A DNA stretch of 34,084 nt from Ichthyophonus hoferi (Eukaryota; Opisthokonta; Ichthyosporea; Ichthyophonida; Ichthyophonidae): positions 3,206 to 37,289 of the forward strand of contig NAOQ01000004.1 in assembly GCA_002751075.1 (NCBI GenBank). Direction: 5' to 3'. The translations under genes were made by a program, and so were the position numbers. The notes beneath the pieces were generated by a model, which was given only the letters and a program-made list of their open reading frames with translations, was not told where the DNA came from and made no database searches. Numbering within the stretch: position 1 is the first letter of the stretch; each line of letters starts with the position of its first letter. Shown here piece by piece: positions 23,733 through 34,084 of this stretch.

Positions 23733-25047
23733 AAAGGTAACTACCATTTCTTAACTACATATTTTGGTTGAGTCCTGCTCTTGCATAGACATGTAAAAAG
23801 TGTTAACTGTAGAGCTGGTTGCATCTTTTCCAATATGGGTTTACTCACCCACTTTCTCAAGTATTGGAACTTTACTTAATGAAGGTCTAGTTAACTAGTG
23901 GTCCTATATATAGTCAGGTAAAGAATGTATCGAATGTTGCGGCATGCACACCCTGCTGTGTTTTAAGCATTTTACTTGATGCTACTATTGCGAACAGTAC
24001 TTCCCTTTAAAAGTGAAAGTCTTTGAATAATTCTGTGTTGAGTTTTCTCTGAACTTGGCTCTTTACTTTATGGTCATTTATTGTTTGTTTACTGCCCCTC
24101 TAGTTGCTAGGTCGGAGCCAGTTTTTAACTACGCCAAATACATATTTATTTGTTGTCCAGTAAGACTTTGTATTGTTAGTCGCATAAACTGCTATGGTGC
24201 AAGCTACAGTTATATTGTGAGTTTTGATTATTACGCCGTTGTGTATATATTGAGGTTAGATTCAATACAACCACATTTGGATTAGGATTCCTTTAAAATT
24301 CCAACCAAAACTTCAATATATTAGCAAATTATTTACCTTAGACTTTTATTAAACATATAGATCAACGGTTTTATTTTCAAATTCTAAGACAAAACACTTA
24401 TAATTTAGTAGATCTCACATGGTTACTAAGAAATTCATGTACTATCTCATTCAGGCTATTCTTATTTTATCACTATATTATTTTGTCTTTACAACCAATC
24501 TTTTCCTCTCTATTACCCTTGTCTCAAGCATGGATTTTATTCTCTTTTCTACAAGTTATCTCCGTTATACAACTCCTCCAATACGGCTGAAATAGTGGTC
24601 GGACATTACTAAATGCGATGTGAATAATCTAACGTCATGCGGCATACATATTGATACATACAAGCATTAGCAATATCTAAGAACATGAAGAGTAATAAAA
24701 TATGTATTGCAATTAATAAGATGTGATACAAGATAAGAATAAAATGGGGCAGTGTGCATATTATTTATTGTATAATTTATAAGACCTTAAGACAATTTTT
24801 CTTAAACCAACAAGGTAAAATGAATGGAATCATAAATACTATTCAACACACCAAATATTAAATATTACAGTATATTGGCTTATATTATATTAAACTAGTA
24901 CTAACAAATGGCTCGACCAGTAGAATTAAGTAATAAATATTCTATTTTGTAAATCACTTGGTATTTCACTGGCACGTTCTAAGATAATTCTGATTACTAC
25001 ACTTCAGAAATAACTCATCCAAGTCATTCTGACTGGCCCTATAAACC
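23733..25047. other. Intergenic A+T-rich DNA, no gene seen
   Basis: One 76-aa ORF at 24,055-24,285 is Tyr/Ile-rich, lacks a recognised domain and has no splice partner. Nothing else is supported. Confidence 0.4.
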
Positions 25048-27448
25048 CTATTCCTCGTTCTTCTTGCCACCCTCAATAATTAGAGGACCAATATTGTCGC
25101 CAGTCTTCTTGTTGTGTTCGTTATGGCTACCATCACAATAGGGGAACTGAAAAAAAAACAATGGTCAGTAATAAGTAATATAAAAATATTCTTCTGTATA
25201 CCTCTCTTTTATCTCTCATCAGTCATCCACCCCGAGTGAGTTACCAGATACCTATACATCAACATAAATATGTTACCTCAATACTCAGACGGTGAGTAAG
25301 GAGGGTATACATGAAAATCATAAAACGGCTAGAAAACCAGCATCAAGCAGCTGGTACATCTAGGCTTACATGAAAAAGTGCCTAAAAACAAAGTTCAAGC
25401 TATATAGAGACTTCTTTTAATCAACCTGATGCATATATATAGTTGGAGTCATACGCATAGCTGGCAAATGGAATGCAATAATGGCATCCAATACATACGT
25501 ACAGGTGGCCATACATCACACCAGAATACATTACATACCTTCTTTGACTCCCAACAGCGACACATAACCTTCTTCTCACATTCCTCAATGTCCTTGTAAG
25601 TACAATTGTCTACCACCTTTTCCTTCTCTAGTTGTACACGGTTATTGATGCGTTCTATATGTTTCTTTAATTTTTCATTCTCTATCTTCCTACAAACCCA
25701 CACATGCGCCCATGTTAAACCTAGTGTTACAACCAAACTTAGATATATACTTCAAAATGCAATGGCATATTCTAGGTAAGCACACTACTATAAGGATTTT
25801 TTTTTCTATTCAATCCAACTAGGTCATCCATATATCATTAATTACCTCCTCATACTCCCCACAAGAGAATATGATATTAAATATGATTTGTAATTTATTA
25901 TACAGAAGAAATATATGGGAGGATGTTACATTAAACACAAGGTCAAGAGTCACTACAGACTAATAACATTATTTCGTCTATCAGGCAGTGTAATATGTCT
26001 GCAGTATCTTCAATGTATATACCGGTATATATATAAACCGGAACTATGAAAAATATAGGTATAGGTACGTGTGTACGAATCGGTTAGGGAATAGGTATAT
26101 ATATATATAAGGAAGTAGGCAGGTATGAAATCATAGTGAAGTTTTACAAGGCAATTCTACTATTAATAATATGGTACATCAAGTTAATATGTACATGCTA
26201 ATACAATCGAGAATATATATTGAGAAAGATATGTATTATGAGTAAAAAAAATACAATAGCTCCTTAAGCAATAAAAATCACAAACTAATATGACCGTAGA
26301 TGTATTTAACAATTCAGGTATAAAGAAACAGAAAAACTAAATTAAAATTTTTTCAACAATTGATTAACTAAACGCATATTACCATAATACAGTGATTGAT
26401 AACAATGAGCATAGGCTCTAAGACTAACCGGGACTGACTAGCCAAATATCCCTTGCTCTTCACTACCAACCCTCTCCCGCCTAAACCTAGCACATAGAGA
26501 TATCCATGGGCACGTAGATAAAACAAGTACGTTAATAAAATATGCACATCACTTTACTAGATAGGGTAGGGTTTAATAAGGGTATAGGGAATATGAAAAA
26601 AAAAAAAAAGAAGAAGAGAACCCTACCATTTATTATTTGAAGGATCAGGGATCAAAGGCCCTATGATAGCAATGAAAAAGGTGAATGTAAACATCAAGAG
26701 AGGCGCAAGTTTGATCCAGTCATTCTAAAAAGGGCTCCATAATTAGTAATAGCCCAGCTACATGTTTTTATTCATAAGTGCCGCCTGTACATGCATTCAA
26801 AAGCGATTAATCTATTTATAGGTCCGAGACCATACCACAACCACACTACAACTGGTAGTTCCCAATAAACTATTTTCAAAAACCTGGCCTCAAAGATTAA
26901 GAGATAATAAGATAAGAAAAAAATTGGTTATGCTAATATACCACAATGGGGTTTCGTGGAAATCATATTTCCAGACAAAATGTTAATAAAATGCACCATC
27001 ACCAAATACTGAGGTTCTATCCTTGTTTCCACGGATACGGCTTAATTAATATAAGGGAAACATTGATTATTTATAAATAAAAAAATGCATATGGAGGTAT
27101 TTTAAGATATATATGATGCAAATACCAAGTGCATAGAGAATTTACAGTTAACAATCTCAGTAATAACAACGGAATGGGGGAGGGGGAAATATACTTCTAC
27201 ACTTTATGACCAAGCTCTGAGTGTAAAATACTGAGACAAGGTTTAAAACTAAAAAATAAAGGGTATGAATATTTTTTTTTAAAAAAAAAAAACAGGCCTT
27301 AAACTAGTGTTTAAGGACATAGCAATATAAACAGCAAGGATTATCTCACCTTTCCCAGTTGGGCAAATCCTTCAAAAGTATCTGGTAAAGGAAGAGAGCG
27401 CAAATACCTAGGCAAGTTTACTTGAAGGGTGTGCTTAATATGCTCCAT
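25048..27448 (-). CDS. CISD2: CDGSH iron-sulfur domain protein, CISD1/CISD2-like, 4 exons
   Basis: Membrane-anchored 2Fe-2S protein of the mitoNEET/NAF-1 family, acting at the mitochondrial outer membrane or the ER in iron, redox and calcium homeostasis. Exons: 27448-27350, 26724-26627, 25689-25539, 25146-25048; all GT-AG with consistent phases, 447 nt, 148 aa (human CISD2 is 135). The N-terminus ([20 protein letters not shown]) matches CISD2's VQLPAYLKRLPVPESITGFA pattern. Residues about 39-59 ([20 protein letters not shown]) are the membrane anchor. A charged linker follows, longer than in human, with extra cysteines at 95 and 103. The Fe-S motif [16 protein letters not shown] supplies ligands Cys109, Cys111, Cys120 and His124. 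[10 protein letters not shown] then matches the conserved C-terminal strand. All ligands are present and the gene looks intact. CISD2 is favoured over CISD1 by the N-terminus, but an invertebrate gene may be co-orthologous to both. Confidence 0.95.
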
Positions 27449-28654
27449 GTTTTCTGTTTTCCTTGGTGATACAGAGAATACAAACTTTATATAACAAGTA
27501 CATAAACAATATCAGCGGTATTAATAATAAAACAAAAAAACAACTACAACATTCCATAAATACTTCATGGCTTTTACTCGCATGCCATCTCCGTCCATGA
27601 TCTATGATGTATTAGTTTGATCTATCACCTATATTAGGTAATGCAAAACCCTCATGGCCAATAATATGTTTCTGCATTGTACTTTTTAAATATTATTATT
27701 GTTGGTTTGTTGGGTAATGTGCAATGCGTGTCTGCCAAACCCTTGTGGCTCCAAAGTATAGAATATACTTTTAAAAGATAAGAAAAATATTTTATTCAGA
27801 TTTAAAATATAATTTATTTAGTAACAAATTTTTTATTGTTTTTTAATATTTTAACATAATAGGGAAAGTGGTGGTGAAAATATAATCTAGTTGAAAATAT
27901 AATAATAAAACGAATAAGGTTTATGGTTCGCCAATATAATAATAAGACTAATTTGGTTTATGGTTCGCCAATTATAATCCCCCGTGAATATGGTAAACGC
28001 CATAACCCATATGACCAAAATCAAGTTTCACTAAATGTATTTTCTCAGCTACTTATTGTCTTTGTTTTATCCTTAGATAATGAATGTACAGAAAACTAGT
28101 GTATAGGTGCGTGTTGATCAAAACTTCATAAAAACACTTAAAATATGTCGGTGTTAACAGCCAACTTGTGAAGCGAGTCAGGTTCTTATATAAACTACTT
28201 CCATGTTGACGAAAGCACTGGCATAATTAATACGTACAAATGATTACGTCACTGGGTTGTATTTTGTACAATTCCCTTACTAATGATGAAATTTTAACTG
28301 TGTCCCATTAACGTAAATGAGACCGATTGTAAAGTTCCTTATTGGCACTTCAATTTACTTGTTAAGAACTGTATGATTCTGTAGGTAAAAAATCTTATAA
28401 AAACATAATATCAATCAACTAATATTTGGCCAATCATTTCATGATTCGTTTGCTATATAATTTCAGCCAAACAATGTGTTCATTCGGAGTTAATAATGGT
28501 CTTGCAACAGCACTCCAAATAAATAACTCGTTTAATGTTAATGTTAATGCGGTTAAACGAAAAATGAAAGTCGGTTAAGTATATGCATGCTGATTTTTCA
28601 GTTTTTGCGGTTTAGCATATCTGCACGATATGCTAAAGAACCTGATATCTTTTA
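27449..28654. other. Intergenic DNA upstream of the CISD gene
   Basis: A+T-rich, with a 37-bp tandem duplication at 27,897-27,970. No ORF of note or recognised promoter motif. Confidence 0.4.
27897..27970. repeat. 37-bp tandem duplication
   Basis: Two adjacent 37-bp units (27,897-27,933 and 27,934-27,970). They share the start atataataat and the end ggtttatggttcgcca and differ only in the middle. Confidence 0.85.
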
Positions 28655-29480
28655 TTAAGTGTTACAAGATCGCTAGCCATAGAAGAATAAGTAGATCTGG
28701 TTGAAGCTCAGATTAATAGGATTAATGACTGGCACAAATATAGCTAATTGCATAATGATTCAACTGCATAATATTTTTCAACCCAATAGATTGATTTGTC
28801 ATGTCAATACACAAGAGATAAGAGTTATATTAATGAAGTAGCTAGCTCAAGAGCCACCCTAGGAAGAAGACATTACTGTTGAGTTATTAAGATGAAATAA
28901 TAAAATAAGAAAAGTATAAATGTAAACTGCAATCAATAATAAAGCCCCGGTTATTCAGCTCATACATGAATTGGTACTTGTGACAAAATACGAAGTTCTC
29001 ATAAAAAATATACAAAATCAATTTGCATATAATTATGTGACACATGTAGTCATTGTAATGTCTAATCTTACACTGGCTCTCGTAAACGATAATCAGTGTC
29101 TAAATCGCACTACTCAGGAACCTGACAAATGCTTACTGACTTGAGATAGCGATAATAGTTTATTTACATAATAACTTAGTTCCGCTTAATGATCTTTCAC
29201 ATTGCGCAATCTTTACATTTACACCAAAACGAATCAAAGCATCTATACCGCCTACATTAGAACAGGGTGATAACTATTACCATCAGTTACCTAGAGAATT
29301 AACATATAGGCCTTCAATAAATTCTCTAGTACAACAACTGTGTCTTACAGACAATTTTAATCAAGCAGCTATTACTTATACTGGCCATACGACAATAACC
29401 ACCACCAGTTACACAATTGGTGATCCCGACAGCTGTGTTCAAAACCCCAAGGCTAACACAGAATCTGATAGGGTTATGGA
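28655..29480 (+). mobile_element. Old Copia-like element fragment, copy B
   Basis: Plus-strand counterpart of copy A, in inverted orientation about 6 kb away. Shared landmarks in order: tgttacaagatc near 28,660, the 16-bp-spaced TTGCATAA sites, an aataaagccccgg-like poly(A) region near 28,940, and the coding stretch from about 29,225 (IKASIPPTLEQ ... LVQQLCLTDNFNQAAIT ... TSYTIGDPD). The last reads in the same frame as copy A without gaps. The fragment is broken. A related plus-strand reading continues to about 29,585, where the Copia inverted arm begins. Confidence 0.55.
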
Positions 29481-29585
29481 CCCAACATGCTTCCATTATA
29501 TTCCAGAACTCTCAGAATCAGACAACATAATGGAGATGGATAAACAACAGCTTATGGAGACACCACTCCCGGCTTCGCCACCTCT

Positions 29586-30152
29586 AAATATTGAACTAAT
29601 GCATTAGCATTTTCCAGTGCTTCTCAGACGGGTTGACAGCATGTCTGCCAAGAAAACTTACAGCAAACATTATGTTTGGTCAGGTTAGGCGGGCGATCCA
29701 CAGTACTGCACCTATGTTTGCTTGATAATCCTTAATTGAGCATCTTGGGACATCTGGTCTATTGTCTTGACAATTCACTAAATGTGCCGGGGGAATGGGG
29801 CACTGTGTTGGTTGGCTATTTTCCAAACAGTGTGTTTCTACTAACTTCTGGATGTACCCTCTCTGGGTCATGTAAATGCTATAATTTTTCTGGTGAATTT
29901 CAAAAGCCACGTATTCTTTTGGTGTTCTAAGGTCTTTAGTCTGAAAATTTTCAGAATTTTTTTGTATAAATTCTATTCTGTCACTTTCAGCATCTGAAAT
30001 TAGTAGTATATCATCAATGTAGACACATAGGGCCATATAGCTAGGCTCCAAACGGGTATAAACACATCGGTCAGCGCGATTTTTCATGAAACCTTGTGTT
30101 TCAAGAAAAGCTTGAAGCGTCTTCTTCCATATTAATCCTACATGACGCAGCC
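29586..30152 (-). mobile_element. Inverted arm of a Copia reverse-transcriptase segment
   Basis: The minus strand repeats the Copia segment found on the plus strand at 30,213-30,780, from the GLIWKK region through YIDD (YVDD in the partner) and on to the TQCPIPPAHL and VLWIARLT region. Protein identity between arms is above 85% by eye. The arms are separated by about 60 bp, so the pair forms a near-perfect foldback. The close match suggests a recent duplication. It is a fragment. Confidence 0.85.
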
Positions 30153-31304
30153 TGAATGTTTTGTGGATAAAGAGTTCCCTGATTATGTCTGCTGTCTGGA
30201 CAAAGCTCTGTATGGACTGCATCAGTCAGGATTGATATGGAAGAAGACGCTTCAAGCTTTCCTTGAAACACAAGGTTTCATGGAAAATCACGCTGACCGA
30301 TGTGTCTATACCCGTTTGGAACCCAGCTATATGGCCCTATGTGTCTATGTTGATGATATACTACTAATTTCAGATGCTGAAAGTGACAGAATAGAATTTG
30401 TACAAAACATTTCTGAAAAATTTCAGACTAAAGACCTTGGAACACCAAAAGAATACGTGGCTTTTGAAATTCACCAGATAACTGGTAGCATTTACATGAC
30501 CCAAAGAGGGTACATCCAGAAGTTAGTAGAAATACACTGTTTAGAAAATAGCCGACCAACACAGTGCCCCATTCCCCCGGCACATTTAGTGGATTGTCAA
30601 GACAATAGACCAGATGTCCCAAAATGCTCAATTAAGGATTATCAAGCAAACGTAGATGCAGTACTGTGGATCGCCCGCCTAACCTGACCAGACATGATGT
30701 TTGCGATGGGTTTTCTTGGCAGACATGCTGCCAACTCGTCTGAGAAGCACTGGAAGATGCTGATGCATTTAGTTCAATACCTTGGGTCAACAAAAACACC
30801 TGGTTTGATTTTCAAGGCTGGTGACTTATCACTCAATGTGTATGGGGATGCAGATTTTGCAGGAGAGCCTGGCTCCAGCAAATCTACCTCAGAAATGGTT
30901 AGTTTCTTAGGGGAAACACCCATAGATTGGTCAAGTAAACAACAGGGTCTTATAGCAATGTGCAGCATGGAGGCAGAGTTCATAGCACTAGCAGAGGCCA
31001 TCAAGAACACTGTGTGGTTGAAAAATGTACTACTGTTCCTGGGCTATTAATTTTCACCTGTAACAATTTTTGAGGACAACGTCTCCACTATTGCAGTGGC
31101 AAACAGCAATGACACAATGAAGAACACCAAGCATGTTCAACTGCAGTACAATTTTGTCAAGGACAACATTGATCGAGGAATCATAGATTTGCAGCATGTT
31201 GCCACCTCAGTCCAGTGAGCCGATATTGCAACTAAAGTCCTAGCTCCATCCCAATTTTTACATGCGAGAGAAATGTTACACCTGGCCCAAGTCTATCAGT
31301 CTTG
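30142..31304 (+). mobile_element. Ty1/Copia pol fragment: reverse transcriptase and RNase H
   Basis: Reverse transcriptase palm with the Copia-type ALYGLHQSG motif, the catalytic CVYVDDILLISD block and the KDLGTPKEYVAFEI block, followed by Copia RNase H (YGDADFAGEPGSSKSTS, DWSSKQQG, MEAEFIALAEA, VWLKNVL) and the terminal ADIATK region. Gag, protease and integrase are absent, so this is the 3' part of an element. It is broken, with a few disruptions. The purine run at 31,304-31,312 that follows fits a polypurine tract. Fairly recent by its resemblance to the inverted arm. Confidence 0.9.
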
Positions 31305-31312
31305 AGGGGGAG

Positions 31313-31415
31313 TGTCCACTGGACTACAGCCACTTTTTTCTAAATGCTTGCTCAATCATACTTTGATTTTTGTGTTTGTTTTTAACTTTCACTGGGTAGT
31401 TCAGTTAAGGGGAAG
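31313..31415 (+). repeat. Candidate start of the Copia 3' LTR
   Basis: Directly after the purine-rich gagggggag run, the sequence begins TGTCCACTGGAC, as a Copia 3' LTR would. It is interrupted about 100 bp later by a second purine run and another LTR-like start at 31,416. The assignment is tentative. Confidence 0.4.
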
Positions 31416-31770
31416 TGTCAGAGTATGTAATGAGTCATGTCACTGTGAGATAGACTGCAACCTGTGAGATAAAATAAGACGTTATTAAATTGCTTAGTAA
31501 TGAGTTATTAACCCCTTTACAATTGGTTAAGATTAACTCCTTTAAATCAGTAATCAATAACTATTAACACAATTGCTTTATTTGGATAGAATATAGATTT
31601 GGGGATTCCCCACATATTCCTGAAACTGTACCGGGTTACAGTTCCAGGTACTTAAGGAGGTCTATGACACCAGAAAGGGGCCGGTTCCTAGAGTGATCAA
31701 TAAAGTCTTTTGTTTAAGTGTTTTATGACAAGAGTATCTTCTAGCCAGTCATTTACTTGGAAAGTTTACA
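31416..31770 (+). repeat. LTR, probably 5' LTR of a Gypsy-like element
   Basis: Begins TGTCAGAGTATG and most likely ends TTTACA at 31,770 (355 bp; TGT...ACA). A shorter reading ends TGACA at 31,730. It holds AATAAA near 31,699. The following ggcgacatcagggg resembles primer-binding sites of the tggcgac type seen after Gypsy LTRs. A gag-like region follows. No second LTR of this type was found in the window. Confidence 0.55.
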
Positions 31771-31779
31771 GGCGACATC

Positions 31780-33420
31780 AGGGGATGTTGGGACGATTGC
31801 CTATCAAGGAGAAAGTAGGAGTATCTTCAAGTTCAAGTGAAGAAGAGCTACCATTGGTGATAAAAAAACGGGAGACTCAGATCATTAAACGGAAACAACG
31901 ATTTGAGAGGAAGGAACACTCCAACTCAGGGCCTAGCAGGAGAGTTGCAAAGTATCTAACTAAAGTAAAAACTGAGATTTTGACAGCCACTGGCGGTCCC
32001 AGCCATTTTACTTTCAACACTAAACGATCCTGCAAATGAAAACATGATTGCAAAAATGTTTTATCAGCAACATCAAACCATGTTGCAATTTCAAGAACAA
32101 CAACAGCTGCAATATCAGTATCTACAGACACAGTTTCACAAACAGCTTGAACAACAACAACAACAATTTCTACAACTCATCTCTCAGGTTGATTCACTTA
32201 ACCAAGCACCCAACACACAGGCTCCTCAATTGCCACCACCAGTGCAACCCGTTGTACCACCGCCTACTCAACAGGCAGCTATTCTTGTCTTATGCCCAGT
32301 CTTTACTGCAGACATCTCTTTGGGAACTGAATTCCAGTCTCACAATAAAAATCCTCTTTTTTTACCTCATCAGACAACCCTCCTAGACCATTTCATGCCC
32401 TTATCCACACCCCTTCCGGTGAATACATCGCCGTCTTCATCTGGCCTGCCTCCATCCCCATATGCCCAATCAGCTTCAACCAGCTTCAACCAGCTCAGGC
32501 ATTCAATCTGAGGACATTGTCAATAGGCGACCACTAGCGATTGCTCCTGAGAAGATCTTTCATTAGTCCACAGCCAACAAATATCCCTTTCATCAGTGGA
32601 TCAAAGACCTCTATGTCTTTGCCACCTATGAGGGCTGTGACGTTTGATTTCTGAACACTCCATCCCCTGAAAAACGCTTATACGTTCAGGTGGGTGGGGG
32701 ACACTGTCCAAATGAACGACTGGTCTGTTTTTACCTCAACAGTCTGGTTGACATGTCAGAACGTGAGTATGCTGCTCTGGATGACACAAATCAGAATGAA
32801 TTTGTCTACGACAAGATGAGCAAGCTCTTAAAAGCCTTTGGCTTAATTTCCAACAAAATCATGGCAGATTAATATAATGACTTTCTACATGTAAGGTTAC
32901 AACCAGGTGAGTTAGCTTCCACTTTCATGGCTCACTATAAAGCTGCAGCCACTAGGCTTGAAGGTACTATACATGCTAGACATCCAGATTCCATCACAGC
33001 TGCTGCTCTTCATGTCCTCCATAGTCTTTCACACTATGAAGGTGCAGTCGCTTGGCCGGAGGCACAGCCTGATACCTACCCTTCTTGGCAGACCATCATT
33101 TGGGCAGTAGATGCCTATGAATGCAGACGCGGTCTTCACACCTGCGCAAATATGTCTACAAAATTCTCTGACACTTACAGCAGGTCACACAGCATGGAAA
33201 ATATAAACGGGGAAATGTTAGGCCAGAAAATATCTACCACACTTAATAGAAAACCTGATGGTAACTACAATTTCCAACAAGCAACTTTAACTGTGACTAC
33301 CACCCAGGAAGAAATGACCACCACAACACAGTGGATTGCAACAAACACCCAGGTGGCCCAAATTTTGGCAAAACCAGAGAACAACTTCTTCTTGTTTAAA
33401 TTTTATATACTGTATATTAT
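31780..33420 (+). mobile_element. Gypsy-like gag region
   Basis: Successive open stretches carry a basic Ser/Glu-rich N-terminus, a Gln-rich coiled-coil-like segment (FHKQLEQQQQQFLQLI), a Pro-rich linker, and a capsid-like part (FHQWIKDLYVFATYEGCD, LQPGELASTFMAHYKAAATR). No CCHC zinc knuckle is seen before similarity is lost near 33,400. It is broken, with several disruptions, and lacks pol and the second LTR. Family assignment rests on the gag style and the neighbouring LTR. Confidence 0.6.
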
Positions 33421-34053
33421 ATAGTGTTACTAATTTATTCAGACACAAGCTCATCAAATGTAAATTGATACATGCATTTTACTCTATTTCTAGTGATTGG
33501 TATTTCTAATAATGTTATTAAGTTAAGATACACACTGACCAACTTACTCAGATGTAGAAAACTATACATTCTAATTTATATATTTTGCTATTTGTTGTTG
33601 CAATTTTAAGCTAGTAATTGGGTTTATTTTTAATATATTAGTATATGATATGCAGTATATAAAACGTTATGCCATATAAGATTCTTATTATTCTTATTGC
33701 TTGGCTTATTATTTGTAAAAAACTGAATGTAAAGTTATCTGTGCTAGCATTCTTTACATGTTCTAAACATACAAGCATAATTAGAGACAAGGAGGTACCT
33801 AAATAAACTACAAGATATAATTGTGCCTGACCTACAAGCATCAAAACATTTACCTCAATATTATCATCCTCAAGCAATTGATTACCCAACTAGAACTGCA
33901 AGATGAAGAAACCACAATGCTCATATATTCCTCTGAAGCAAGTTTACATTCTGGAGTGAGCCAGATTTGCTAATTTCACGTAAAGACGATTATCAACTGC
34001 AAACCTACAACAAACCCATACAGAAACCAGAAACCGTTGAGGTCCCACAATAA

Positions 34054-34059
<6 letters not shown>
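33421..34059. other. A+T-rich DNA, no gene seen
   Basis: No supported ORF; the one at 33,638-33,889 on the minus strand has no recognised features. The segment could belong to either the element to its left or host DNA. Confidence 0.35.

Positions 34060-34084
<25 letters not shown>
34059..34084. repeat. Terminal T homopolymer
   Basis: An unbroken T run reaches the window end, just after cacaataaagac. It may be a genuine homopolymer or a contig-end artefact. Confidence 0.8.

Noticed and set aside
34059-34084. Poly(T) taken as the tail of a retroposed sequence
   Set aside because: The orientation does not fit a tail for plus-strand material, no target duplication is visible, and the run coincides with the window end.

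Overview
The window is A+T-rich eukaryotic nuclear DNA. It has intron-containing genes, microsatellites and degraded retroelements. The best-supported genes encode a clathrin-adaptor AP-1 mu subunit, a CISD1/CISD2-type CDGSH iron-sulfur protein and a DEP-domain protein related to the DEPDC1 family. Together with introns of about 125-940 bp and Copia and Gypsy debris, these suggest an animal, probably an early-branching or marine invertebrate such as a sponge. The phylum is a guess; 'metazoan' is well supported.

Layout. 1-2,600: simple repeats, a 40-bp tandem block and an 18-bp-type minisatellite, with no supported gene. 2,654-3,754 (minus): a three-exon gene found by reading splice sites, with consistent phases and an unrecognised helical product. 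3,755-10,780: long A+T-rich intergenic DNA with a few weak ORFs. 10,782-11,498 (plus): an uninterrupted 238-aa DEP-domain ORF with a 30-aa internal tandem repeat. 11,942-12,551 (minus): three phase-matched exons of what looks like the C-terminal part of a small membrane protein. 12,623-19,162 (minus): a complete 11-exon AP-1 mu gene (425 aa). 19,163-21,480: intergenic DNA with a promoter-like GC-box cluster close to the AP-1 mu start. 21,486-23,732: old Copia-like debris flanked by two LTR-like repeats. 25,048-27,448 (minus): a complete 4-exon CISD gene (148 aa). 28,655-29,480 (plus): an inverted second copy of the debris at 21,780-22,810. 29,586-33,420: a Copia pol fragment with an inverted duplication of its reverse transcriptase segment, then an LTR and a Gypsy-like gag region from another element. 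33,420-34,084: A+T-rich DNA ending in a T homopolymer.

The host genes are unrelated housekeeping-type functions (trans-Golgi/endosome sorting, Fe-S/redox membrane biology, DEP-mediated signalling). They show no functional cluster, as expected in an animal genome. The less ordinary parts are the two splice-inferred genes, the hairpin-forming Copia duplication, and an unrecognised ORF conserved in frame between the two inverted debris copies.
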